Source: Flavobacteriales bacterium (GTDB lineage: Bacteria; Bacteroidota; Bacteroidia; Flavobacteriales_E; Vicingaceae). From it: DNA of 64,000 nucleotides. A model generated the notes under the pieces. The model had not been told where the DNA came from. It ran no database searches and saw only the letters and a list, made by a program, of their open reading frames with translations. A program made the translations under genes and the position numbers. This document shows, one piece after another, positions 1 to 7,364 of the stretch; positions within the stretch are counted from its first letter, which is position 1, and every line of letters starts with the position of its first letter. The stretch lies in assembly GCA_015075325.1 (NCBI GenBank), contig JABTUP010000002.1, positions 62,001 to 126,000 of the forward strand, given 5' to 3'.

Positions 1-903
1 TTTTAAAACCATATATTTTTTGGTTGTTTCAGTAACCACTTCAACATCGTCATCAGAATATTTAATTGCATTTGAAAGAATATTTATAAATATACTTTTA
101 ATGAGCTGCTTGTCCGTTTTAATTAACAATTTACCCGTATGACTATAATTAATTTTTTGATTGTCTTTACAAATTATCCTCATTCTTTCAATTTCTGAAA
201 AGATGAGTTCGTTATAATCAAATACATGAACATGTGAATCATGATTATTGTGCTCAATTTTATCTAAACTCAAGTATTCATTTAAAATTTCGAACATACT
301 ATTTACCGATGACTTGATGTATCCGTACACTTCCTTTCTTTGTTCCGTATACTCAGGTATAGGGTCGTTATAATTTTCAAGAACATCCAAGCTAATTTTA
401 ATTGCTCCTAAAGGTGTTTTAAATTCATGAGAAGCAACAGACACAAACCTTGATTTTAGCACATTCAATTCTTTTTCTTTTTCCAATGATCTTACCAGTT
501 CTTTTGTTCGTTGATTTATTTTATGTTCTAAATGTTTGTTTAAATTTTGTAACTCTATCTTTAAACGTTTTTCTTCTGTTACATCAATTGAGAGAATAAG
601 TACTCCTTCTGGTACTGGCTGCATTCTTAATTCAAAATATCCCTTTGATTTATCAGGATATTCAAATTCATTAACAAATCTTTCGCTTATCTGTTTTAGC
701 ATACATTTTTTTAGTACACTAAACATTTCAGTATTTTCTATGCCAGGGAAAACTTCCATCATGGTTTTTCCAAGCAGCTGTTTTTGGGTTGTTTTTCCGT
801 GATTTGCAACAGCTTGATTTACGTACACATATTGCCATTTTTTATTAATTACTTGAACTCCTTCAAGCAATTCGTCAAATATCTTATATTTATCGACCAT
901 CAT
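1..903 (-). CDS. PAS-domain sensor histidine kinase (partial, C-terminus beyond left edge)
   Basis: Reading the minus strand from ATG at 903 (a second ATG follows at once) gives 301 codons open to the window edge. Residues 5-115 look like a PAS domain (input sensing) ending in the typical IDVTEEKR junction. A coiled-coil linker follows (about 116-150), then a HisKA dimerisation/phosphotransfer domain with the H-box SHEFKTPLGAIK, whose phospho-acceptor is about His159. The start of a HATPase_c domain is present, with an N-box NILSNAIKYSDDD near 280-290. No membrane segment is seen, so it is probably cytoplasmic. It autophosphorylates and should pass phosphate to a response regulator; the divergent NarL-type regulator at 991 is the obvious partner, although NarL regulators more often pair with HisKA_3 kinases. 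The G boxes lie outside the window. Confidence 0.9.
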   Translation of the reverse strand, partial: MMVDKYKIFDELLEGVQVINKKWQYVYVNQAVANHGKTTQKQLLGKTMMEVFPGIENTEMFSVLKKCMLKQISERFVNEFEYPDKSKGYFELRMQPVPEGVLILSIDVTEEKRLKIELQNLNKHLEHKINQRTKELVRSLEKEKELNVLKSRFVSVASHEFKTPLGAIKISLDVLENYNDPIPEYTEQRKEVYGYIKSSVNSMFEILNEYLSLDKIEHNNHDSHVHVFDYNELIFSEIERMRIICKDNQKINYSHTGKLLIKTDKQLIKSIFINILSNAIKYSDDDVEVVTETTKKYMVLK

Positions 904-990
904 GCGTTTAAATAATTAATCGTACAAAAAAAATGATTTAAGTCATTTTTTAGATAAAAATAGTAATTTTATTAATAAATATAACATCCT
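904..990. promoter_or_regulatory. Divergent intergenic region with dyad element (kinase / response regulator)
   Basis: These 87 bases separate two divergent two-component genes and must hold both promoters. A dyad lies at about 928-951: arms AAAAAATGA and TCATTTTTT around a six-base centre. It could be an operator for the adjacent regulator; that is inference from position and symmetry. No clear TAnnTTTG element was seen. Confidence 0.35.
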
Positions 991-1629
991 ATGGATTCAA
1001 TTAAAATTTTAATTGCAGATGATCACACCATTATTAGAAATGGTCTCAAACTAATGTTAGATAAAAACAGCAAATTTAAAATTGTAGGCGATGTAAATTC
1101 TGGTAGTGCAGCAATCGATTTTATAGAAAAAAATTCTAATCAAGTTGATATTGTTTTAATGGATATTGACATGCCCGGTATGAATGGAATAGAAGCAACA
1201 AAAATACTTACCAGTAAACACCCTCACATTAAAGTATTGGCTCTTACCATGCATAAAGAAGAAAAGTTTATTAACGACATGATTAATGCTGGAGCACTTA
1301 GTTATATTTTGAAAGAAACTGATATCCCAGAACTCGTACAGGCAATTGAAAATACTGCACTAGAAAAAAAATACTATAGCAATGAAGTATCCATGAGTTT
1401 AATTAACGCCTTAATGAAAAAAGGAACTGACAATGGACACGATTTATCAAAACGAGAATTAGATGTTTTAAAACTCATTGCATCTGGAATGACTAATAAA
1501 GAAGCAGGAGAAAAATTATTTATAAGTGCCAGAACAGTGGAATCTCACCGAAGAAATATTTTGGATAAATTAGACTTTAAAAACACATCAGAAATGATTC
1601 GCTATGCTATTGAGAATGACTTAATATAA
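991..1629 (+). CDS. NarL/FixJ-family response regulator with LuxR-type HTH
   Basis: This is a 212-residue transcription regulator of usual family length. The receiver domain (about 4-120) has the acidic pair D10/D11, the phospho-acceptor D58 in the motif MDIDMPGMNG, the conserved Thr/Ser region (LALTMH) and the lysine in YILKE. A GerE/LuxR helix-turn-helix fills residues 150-212, with the hallmark LSKRELDVLKLIASGMTNKE and SARTVESHRRNI. It should bind DNA as a phosphorylated dimer. It is divergent from the PAS histidine kinase at 1-903, which is the likely cognate kinase. Target genes cannot be told from the sequence. Confidence 0.93.
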   Translation: MDSIKILIADDHTIIRNGLKLMLDKNSKFKIVGDVNSGSAAIDFIEKNSNQVDIVLMDIDMPGMNGIEATKILTSKHPHIKVLALTMHKEEKFINDMINAGALSYILKETDIPELVQAIENTALEKKYYSNEVSMSLINALMKKGTDNGHDLSKRELDVLKLIASGMTNKEAGEKLFISARTVESHRRNILDKLDFKNTSEMIRYAIENDLI

Positions 1630-1752
1630 TTAAATCATTCTCATTGAAAAATAGCATATTAACAAAACAACTATTACGAAAAAAATTGCTACAGTCTTTT
1701 CTACACTGTCTGCTTTATTATTTTTGGTGGTGGTTTTATGAATAATAGGCAT
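1630..1752 (-). CDS. Small 40-residue single-pass membrane peptide
   Basis: A short reading frame runs from ATG at 1752 to TAA at 1630. The predicted peptide starts MPIIHKTTTKNNKADSVEK, a polar, basic N-terminus, then has a strongly hydrophobic stretch TVAIFFVIVVLLICYF, and ends in a short tail SMRMI. This is the pattern of a small single-pass membrane protein. It fills exactly the gap between the response regulator stop (1629) and the next minus-strand gene. No family is recognised. Its length is near chance level, so it rests on the clear membrane segment and the tight fit only. Confidence 0.4.
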   Translation of the reverse strand: MPIIHKTTTKNNKADSVEKTVAIFFVIVVLLICYFSMRMI

Positions 1753-1773
1753 AAATATCTGTTAAGTAAAATG

Positions 1774-2247
1774 TTATTCAGCACTTCTTAGTGTAGTGAT
1801 ATAATCTTCTTGTTGATCAAGTTGTTTATCTTCTTGTTCATCCAACATATAATTTGTCACTTTTCTTCTCACATTATCAGAAATCATTTTTTCGTTATGA
1901 TAATTATTCAAAGCCTTAATCATGTTTTTATGACTATAACGATTACGAACAATTAAACCTTTAACAAACATAGGTGAAGACACCATTGATAATCCAATTC
2001 CAATAGGAGGAGTAATTGCCGTAAGAGCAAGTGTAATTGGAAGAAACGACATCTGACCAGTTCCTGCATTATGCCTCTTATCGAAGTACACATTTATAAT
2101 TGCAATACTGGTATCATCGACACCAAATTTTGTAACACACTCTTCGTAATTAAGATGTTTACTTTGTTTTTGTTTTTTGATTTTTTCTTTAGCATAAGTA
2201 CTATTGCTTAAGCTGAATAATACGGTAATTAAAATTAATGTTCTCAT
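1774..2247 (-). CDS. Small exported protein of unknown function
   Basis: This 157-residue protein has an N-terminal signal peptide (MRTLILITVLFSLSNSTYA, cleavage expected after residue 19). A lysine-rich stretch follows (KEKIKKQKQSK), then a hydrophobic segment around residues 68-90 (LPITLALTAITPPIGIGLSM), and a charged C-terminal helix rich in Asp, Glu and Gln. I do not recognise a family. It probably sits in the periplasm or is anchored in a membrane by the central segment. It stands between the two-component pair and hemN, convergent with the regulator, and has no obvious operon partner besides the small membrane peptide downstream. Confidence 0.7.
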   Translation of the reverse strand: MRTLILITVLFSLSNSTYAKEKIKKQKQSKHLNYEECVTKFGVDDTSIAIINVYFDKRHNAGTGQMSFLPITLALTAITPPIGIGLSMVSSPMFVKGLIVRNRYSHKNMIKALNNYHNEKMISDNVRRKVTNYMLDEQEDKQLDQQEDYITTLRSAE

Positions 2248-2588
2248 AATATTTATATTTTTTAGTTTAAAATTTATGGTGTAAAGTTATATTGCACAAC
2301 TTCCTAAGAACAAGGGCAACAATCCCGATTTTGAGGTCAGGAAAAGGTTGATTTTAAATCCGTAAAAGTGCGAAGTGGTTTTTTTATTTTTAAGTTAATT
2401 CTACTTAAAATACTAGGTAGTTTAACTGTTATCAAAACGTAGATTGTCCACGTTTACAACGAAAACAAAAGTTCGAGACGTTTTTAACGTCGTATTAAAA
2501 CAATTTTGATTTAAAAGAGGAAGTCGAAGAAAACAACCTTACAAACGCTATTTCTAACGCTCTTATTTATAACGAAGATAAGGTAGTT
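2248..2588. other. Intergenic region without a supported gene
   Basis: This 341-base stretch between the small exported protein gene (start at 2247) and the hemN stop holds no convincing gene. One short perfect inverted repeat is visible at 2477-2491 (GACGTT, three-base loop, AACGTC), which might help end hemN transcription but lacks a clean U-tract. A short open frame on the plus strand from about 2499 runs into the antisense of hemN and is judged a shadow. Confidence 0.5.
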
Positions 2589-3950
2589 TTAAATTGTCAT
2601 CGAAAAGATACGTGTGGTTGGGGTATTACGCAACAAACGCAAATCGAAAGCCATACAAACATTACGTACAAATGGACGAGCCGAATCGGGTAATTTTAAA
2701 CCATTTTTAGTGAATTCCACTAAACCGTCGGCTTCCATTTCTTTTAATCTTTCCAAACACTCATTTAATTCAGGAAATTTTAAACTATCATCTTCCCAAG
2801 AGGTTTCGAAATGACACATGATGTTGAGTATGTGGCGGCGAATAATCAAATCTTCTTCACTTAGTAAATGCCCTCTAAAAATTGGTATTACTCCTTGGTT
2901 AACCAAATCAGTATATTCTTCAACGGTTTTGGCATTCTGTGCAAAACTGTACCACGAATCGCTAATAGAACTCATACCCAAACCAACCATCAACTGTGTT
3001 TTGCTGGCGGTGTAACCCATAAAATTACGGTGCAATGTTTTGTTTTTCATGGCTTTATACATCGAGTCGGAGGGCAACGCAAAATGATCCATACCAATTT
3101 CTACATAACCTAAATCGGAAAGCATTTTTTTGCCCGTTTCGTATAGTTCTCTTTTCAATTCTGCCGAAGGCAAATCGTTTTCGTCGTAACCACGTTGCCC
3201 AACACCTTTAATCCATGGCACATGAGCATAGCTATAAAATGCAATTCTATCGGGTTTTAAGCTTTTGGTTTTTGTAATGGTATCCACCATACTTTCTTTG
3301 GTTTGGTGTGGCAACCCAAAAACCAAATCGTGGCTAATAGAATTGTATCCTATTTTTCGAGATAGCTCAGTAACTTCTTTTACTCTCTCAAACGGCTGAA
3401 TACGGTTTATGGTTTTTTGCACCTTTAAATCGTAATCTTGCACACCAAAACTGTTGCGGTTAAAACCTAAATCGAACAAAAATTGCAAATGTTTTTCGGT
3501 GGTATTGTTGGGGTGAGCTTCAAAGCTAAACTCAAATTCATCGCATTTTTCGGCTTTTGCCAAAATTCCGTTGATTAGTTTGGTTAAATTTTCGGGACTA
3601 AAAAAAGTTGGTGTACCTCCACCCAAATGAATTTCTTTAATTCGTGGTTTTGCTGGAAAAATTTCGCAATACAAATTCCATTCTTTAAGCACAACATCTA
3701 CATAAGGTTCTTCAACACTGTGTTGTTTAGTAATTCGTTTATGGCAACCACAAAACGTACACAGGTTTTCGCAAAAAGGCAAATGAATATAAATACTAAT
3801 TCCTTCGGTTTGGTTGCTTTCGTTAAACGATTTTACAGCTGTTTTAACCCAATCGTTGTAATCAATTCCTTTTTCGTCCCAAAACGGAACAGTAGGATAA
3901 CTGGTGTAACGTGGACCTGCAATGTTGTATTTTTGTATTAAATTATTCAT
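2589..3950 (-). CDS. hemN: Oxygen-independent coproporphyrinogen III oxidase (HemN)
   Basis: This 453-residue radical SAM enzyme converts coproporphyrinogen III to protoporphyrinogen IX in anaerobic or microaerobic haem synthesis, in the cytoplasm. The iron-sulfur/SAM motif is PFCENLCTFCGCHKR with cysteines at about 60, 64, 67 and 69; the extra CxC cysteine is the hallmark of true HemN as opposed to HemW-like proteins. The N-terminal YTSYPT and glycine motif GGGTPTF (SAM binding) are also present, and the length fits the family. It lies just downstream of gldC on the same strand, separated by about 85 bp that include a degenerate CTG-rich tract. Start ATG at 3950 is preceded by an AT-rich stretch. 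Confidence 0.97.
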   Translation of the reverse strand: MNNLIQKYNIAGPRYTSYPTVPFWDEKGIDYNDWVKTAVKSFNESNQTEGISIYIHLPFCENLCTFCGCHKRITKQHSVEEPYVDVVLKEWNLYCEIFPAKPRIKEIHLGGGTPTFFSPENLTKLINGILAKAEKCDEFEFSFEAHPNNTTEKHLQFLFDLGFNRNSFGVQDYDLKVQKTINRIQPFERVKEVTELSRKIGYNSISHDLVFGLPHQTKESMVDTITKTKSLKPDRIAFYSYAHVPWIKGVGQRGYDENDLPSAELKRELYETGKKMLSDLGYVEIGMDHFALPSDSMYKAMKNKTLHRNFMGYTASKTQLMVGLGMSSISDSWYSFAQNAKTVEEYTDLVNQGVIPIFRGHLLSEEDLIIRRHILNIMCHFETSWEDDSLKFPELNECLERLKEMEADGLVEFTKNGLKLPDSARPFVRNVCMAFDLRLLRNTPTTRIFSMTI

Positions 3951-4035
3951 AAAACTTTACTGTGTTTTGAGTGGTGGGTAATGTGTTTGGTTATTGTAAA
4001 CTGAGTGCTGTATACTGATTCCTGTCTCCTGACTC

Positions 4036-4374
4036 CTAATTACTAAACCTTTCATTCCTGATTTTCTCACCCATTTTTTTTCCTAAATCGCGTATTTCGT
4101 TGGCTAATGCAGTATCATTGGTAGCTCTTTCATAAGCATCGCCCATGGTTATAATAGATTGGTAATAAAAGTGTTTCATTTCATCAACCATCATTTCTTT
4201 TGTCCATAAATCGATACGCAAGGTATTTCGTTCTTTTTTATCCCAAAGACTAAGCATAATCGACTTACATTCTTTTAGTCCTACTTCTCCAGAATCGTCG
4301 GCTTGCCATTCTATTTTTTCTGGAACATGATTATCGTCGAGTGTTATTTTAAAGTTGATTTCTGATTTTTTCAT
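4036..4374 (-). CDS. gldC: Gliding motility protein GldC
   Basis: A 112-residue soluble protein matching GldC of gliding Bacteroidota: it opens MKKSEINFKITLDDNHVPEKI and contains the typical IEWQADDSGE and DLWTKEMMVDEMKHFYYQ segments. GldC is cytoplasmic by lack of a signal peptide, and in Flavobacterium its loss only weakens gliding, so it is an accessory factor of the Gld/T9SS machine. It lies 61 bp after gldB on the same strand, as in other members of the phylum, so the two are likely co-transcribed; a perfect 32-nt palindrome sits between them. Confidence 0.95.
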   Translation of the reverse strand: MKKSEINFKITLDDNHVPEKIEWQADDSGEVGLKECKSIMLSLWDKKERNTLRIDLWTKEMMVDEMKHFYYQSIITMGDAYERATNDTALANEIRDLGKKMGEKIRNERFSN

Positions 4375-4395
4375 GCTATTTTTTTCTTTTGAACT

Positions 4396-4427
4396 AGAAG
4401 CAAAGCTTTTTAAAAAGCTTTGCTTCT
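4396..4427. repeat. Perfect 32-nt palindrome between gldB and gldC
   Basis: Arms AGAAGCAAAGCTTTTT (4396-4411) and AAAAAGCTTTGCTTCT (4412-4427) are exact reverse complements, so the whole stretch is a perfect palindrome with no spacer. In RNA it would fold as a long hairpin. The run of A/T in its centre, and no U-tract after it in the gldB-to-gldC direction, make it unlike a plain terminator. It could tune gldC expression relative to gldB or be a mobile repeat; neither can be shown here. Confidence 0.8.
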
Positions 4428-4435
4428 AATTTAAT

Positions 4436-5461
4436 TTATGGTTTATATTTCGATTGATTTAATATTTTTTGTGCGTCGTTTTCATTCATCAATTCTTGCA
4501 AAGTTAGTTTAGGATTGTTTTCCATATATTTTTTTACAACTTGCCAGCCAACCCACTGCCCAACTTTACCTGGTGAACCCTCAGGAAATCCTTGCACAAA
4601 TGGAGCTTCGCCCATGTATTTAATAATTTCTTGGGTTTCTTTGGTGTAAAACAACTCATTATCAACCAAATAAAACCAAATTTGTTTTTCGTTATCAAAA
4701 CACCACGCCAACTGTTCTTCTGTATAACCTATTTTAAGGTGTTCTTTTTCAAACGGTGTAAGTTTATCTAAAACATAAAGCAATTTGCCTTGATGAACCA
4801 TTTCGGACAGGAGGTTTGAATTCGATTCTGTTAATTCAAATTCTGTAGCAACCCAAGCCATAATTGCCGATGTTACCAAATGATTTTTAGTCATGTTAGC
4901 TACTTTGTATTGTGGCAAACCCAATTGAACATAAGGTTTATAATCGGCACCTAAAAACATATCTAACCCAATGCCTAAATAAGCCGAATCGGTGGCAATA
5001 GCATAATTAAACCCAGAAGTGTAAGTAATAATTTCGGGCACTTGTTTACTCGGAAAGTAATGTTTATACAATTTGAACGATTCGGTAAGTTGATTTTGGT
5101 ATGGCGAAAAATCTTGGTAAATTTCATCAACCTTTTTTTGCACCTCATTTACATACGAATCGTTTTTAAAAGCATTCAAATAATAATAAACCGAAGGGTC
5201 GTTTATTTCTGAAATAGTGATGATGTTTTCTACAAAATGAGTAAAGAAAATTCCGTAATCGTTTTTAAGTTGAGCAATTTCTACATCAGTAATATTATTG
5301 TAAGTAAAAAGTTGTTGTTCGAAGCGTTTAACCTTTAAATCTAATTGAATACTTGATGTATTAACTTCAGAGTTATTTTCCTGACAAGAAAACACCACCA
5401 AACTCAAAACCAATAGTATTGAATAATGAAGTGTTGAAAAATTAGATTTTATTAATCTCAT
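4436..5461 (-). CDS. gldB: Gliding motility lipoprotein GldB
   Basis: GldB is needed for gliding and associated with the type IX secretion/motility machine of Bacteroidota. I place the start at ATG 5461, giving 341 residues that begin MRLIKSNFSTLHYSILLVLS and contain a lipobox VVFSC with lipidated Cys26. An upstream in-frame ATG at 5527 would add 22 residues and overlap the divergent gene at 5502, which is less likely. The mature part contains the family features YYYLNAFKNDSY, the YTSGFNYAIATDSAYLGIGL region and PGKVGQWVGWQVVKKYMENN near the C-terminus. It is followed by gldC. Being a predicted lipoprotein it should sit on the periplasmic face of the envelope. Confidence 0.94.
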   Translation of the reverse strand: MRLIKSNFSTLHYSILLVLSLVVFSCQENNSEVNTSSIQLDLKVKRFEQQLFTYNNITDVEIAQLKNDYGIFFTHFVENIITISEINDPSVYYYLNAFKNDSYVNEVQKKVDEIYQDFSPYQNQLTESFKLYKHYFPSKQVPEIITYTSGFNYAIATDSAYLGIGLDMFLGADYKPYVQLGLPQYKVANMTKNHLVTSAIMAWVATEFELTESNSNLLSEMVHQGKLLYVLDKLTPFEKEHLKIGYTEEQLAWCFDNEKQIWFYLVDNELFYTKETQEIIKYMGEAPFVQGFPEGSPGKVGQWVGWQVVKKYMENNPKLTLQELMNENDAQKILNQSKYKP

Positions 5462-5479
5462 TCGGCTTTGTATTAAACG

Positions 5480-5487
5480 TAAGTTTG
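5480..5487 (+). promoter_or_regulatory. Candidate -7 element TAAGTTTG
   Basis: TAAGTTTG matches the Bacteroidota -7 consensus TAnnTTTG, 14 bases before the ATG at 5502. A good -33 TTTG at the usual spacing was not found, so support is only from the match and position. Transcription would start with a very short leader. Confidence 0.35.
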
Positions 5488-5501
5488 TATAAAAATTAGT
5501 C

Positions 5502-6278
5502 ATGAAACTAAACGCAAAAATACTCACTTTAACGCTATTTGGTTTTTTATTTTCAAACCTTTATTCACAAGAAAATAACGACCCCGAAGTTAAATTTCAA
5601 AAAGAGGCTCCGTCGTTCCGATTGGGCTTGCATTTTTCTCCAAATTTATCGTGGTTTGGATTAAACACAACTGGCTACGAAAAAGATGGCTCTCGAATGG
5701 GTTTTGCTTACGGAATTTCAACCGAATTTTTTCTAGCAAAAAACTACTTGTTTTCAACAGGATTTAGCATCAACAACGTTGGCGGAAAAATGAAATACGA
5801 AGGCGTTTATGAAAATTTAGGCGTAAGTGTTGCATCATCAGTAAAACAATCGATAAAAGTAAATTTTATTGATATTCCATTGATGTTAAAAATGAGAACC
5901 AACGAAATTGGCTACATGACTTATTACGGAAAGTTTGGTTTTATTGCTGGAATAAAATACAACTCAAAATCGAATTATGAATACGTTGACCAAAACAGCA
6001 TTAAACAAACCGATGTAAATAATTCGAGTAACATTTCGTTTTTTAACATGAATTTGGTTGTTGGTGGTGGTGCCGAATACAACTTGAGCGGAAATACCAA
6101 TATTATGTTTGGAATATCTTACCACAACGGATTTATTGACATCTCGAAATCAAAAACACACGAAATTAATGCTTTAGGAAAAGCAGCCATTGGAGCCGAT
6201 GGCAAACCTGTTTATACCGACAAAGGAGTTAGTGCTACTTTAAATTATTTCTCCTTAGATTTGGGCATCTATTTTTAA
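5502..6278 (+). CDS. PorT-like outer-membrane beta-barrel protein
   Basis: A 258-residue exported protein with a signal peptide (MKLNAKILTLTLFGFLFSNLYSQ, cut after the SQ-type site near residue 23). The rest has alternating hydrophobic strands and aromatic-rich turns typical of eight-stranded outer-membrane barrels: FRLGLHFSPNLSWFGL, GISTEFFLAKNYLFSTGFSI, FIDIPLMLKMRT, GKFGFIAGIKY, and a C-terminal strand ending in aromatic residues (YFSLDLGIYF). The layout fits the PorT/outer-membrane protein beta-barrel family; PorT itself is a T9SS component, but many relatives have no known role, so I do not assign the symbol. It is divergent from gldB and 10 bp upstream of nadE, so probably co-transcribed with it. 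Confidence 0.8.
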   Translation: MKLNAKILTLTLFGFLFSNLYSQENNDPEVKFQKEAPSFRLGLHFSPNLSWFGLNTTGYEKDGSRMGFAYGISTEFFLAKNYLFSTGFSINNVGGKMKYEGVYENLGVSVASSVKQSIKVNFIDIPLMLKMRTNEIGYMTYYGKFGFIAGIKYNSKSNYEYVDQNSIKQTDVNNSSNISFFNMNLVVGGGAEYNLSGNTNIMFGISYHNGFIDISKSKTHEINALGKAAIGADGKPVYTDKGVSATLNYFSLDLGIYF

Positions 6279-6288
6279 ATTTTACTGT

Positions 6289-7083
6289 TTGAAAACCGAA
6301 AAAGTAATAGCTCACATTGTTGATTGGCTAAGTGGTTACGCCAAAAAATCAGGAACAAAAGGTTTTGTTATTGGCATATCAGGAGGTATTGATTCGGCAA
6401 TAACATCAACTTTGGCAGCTAAAACAGGATTAAAAGTGCTTTGTTTAGAAATGCCAATACATCAAGATCAAACACAAGTTCAGCGAGCCGAAAATCATAT
6501 CCATTTTTTAAAAAGTAAGTTCAACAATGTTTCATCAATAAAAACAGATTTAACTCCTGTTTTTGATGAATTTACTCGTTCCACAAAAACCAAAAATGAA
6601 ACCGAATTAGAAAAATTAGCCCTTGCAAACACACGTTCGAGGCTACGAATGACGACTTTGTACTATTATGCCCAACTTAACCAAAGTTTGGTGTTAGGAA
6701 CAGGTAATAAAATAGAAGATTTTGGAGTTGGTTTTTTTACTAAATATGGCGATGGTGGCGTAGATTTAAGTCCTATTGCAGATTTAACCAAAACCGAAGT
6801 GTATGAAATTGGAAAACAACTTGGTGTTATTAATGAAATTTTAATTGCTCCGCCAACCGATGGGCTTTTTGGTGATGAAAGAACCGACGAGCAACAAATT
6901 GGTGCAACCTATCCTGAATTAGAGTGGGCAATGCAACTAATTGAAAATAACGACACCGTTGATAAAACAAAATTTTCAAAAAGAGAAGCAGAAGTATTTG
7001 AAATTTTTAGCCGATTAAACCGAATTAATCAACACAAAATGAATCCCATTCCAGTTTGTGTAATTCCTGATGAATTGAGGTAA
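6289..7083 (+). CDS. nadE: Ammonia-dependent NAD+ synthetase
   Basis: NadE makes NAD+ from nicotinic acid adenine dinucleotide, ATP and ammonia, the last step of NAD synthesis. The 264-residue protein has the PP-loop pyrophosphatase motif ISGGIDSA near residue 30, the LGTGNKIEDFGVGFFTKYGD signature, the PTDGLFGDERTDEQQIG segment and a C-terminal PIPVC stretch, all typical of the short, glutaminase-free form. Translation appears to start at TTG (6289): the frame is conserved from MKTEKVIAHIVDWL on and no ATG lies upstream in frame before the previous stop. It follows the barrel gene by 10 bp. Confidence 0.96.
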   Translation: MKTEKVIAHIVDWLSGYAKKSGTKGFVIGISGGIDSAITSTLAAKTGLKVLCLEMPIHQDQTQVQRAENHIHFLKSKFNNVSSIKTDLTPVFDEFTRSTKTKNETELEKLALANTRSRLRMTTLYYYAQLNQSLVLGTGNKIEDFGVGFFTKYGDGGVDLSPIADLTKTEVYEIGKQLGVINEILIAPPTDGLFGDERTDEQQIGATYPELEWAMQLIENNDTVDKTKFSKREAEVFEIFSRLNRINQHKMNPIPVCVIPDELR

Positions 7084-7090
7084 AAAGTTA

Positions 7091-7199
7091 TTGAACGCTG
7101 ATGACAAGATTATTATGATTTCTTCTTGCCTACGGCAAGAATTATCTGTGTTAATCATAAAAATCTGTGTACTTGCTTTTTGGCAAGTCTGCGTTCCAA
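7091..7199. repeat. Degraded inverted-repeat element (CTGCGTT/AATCTGTG type)
   Basis: The segment starts TTGAACGCTGATGAC and ends GTCTGCGTTCCAA, an imperfect inverted repeat. Inside are two AATCTGTGT-like pieces and two hairpins of one kind (TCTTGCC-TAC-GGCAAGA at 7124-7140 and CTTGC...GCAAG near 7172-7187). The wording resembles the ends of the GxxExxY element at 21078 and the repeat at 59737. I read it as an old, non-coding remnant of a dispersed repeat. Confidence 0.5.
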
Positions 7200-7305
7200 T
7201 TTTAGCATTTTATCATATATTACCACTACTAAAAATAGTTCATAACTCCTTAAAATAGTTTAAAACCTTAATTCACTTCTTATGGTTTAAATCGTGCTTT
7301 TTTGC

Positions 7306-7313
7306 TAAATTTG
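7306..7313 (+). promoter_or_regulatory. Candidate -7 element TAAATTTG of gcvP
   Basis: TAAATTTG fits the Bacteroidota TAnnTTTG consensus, 51 bases before the gcvP ATG. The upstream -33 box is not clear. The call rests on consensus match and position in the only gap before this gene. Confidence 0.4.
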
Positions 7314-7364
7314 TATTCCTTTTTATTATCAATTTTTTATCACATTATAATTTCATAATTAGCT

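Noticed and set aside
2499-2693. Short plus-strand frame reading into the end of hemN
   Set aside because: It mostly lies antisense to the clear hemN gene, has no ATG in a good place and no family likeness.
5462-5527. Longer gldB start
   Set aside because: It overlaps the divergent gene start and moves the lipobox away from the N-terminus.
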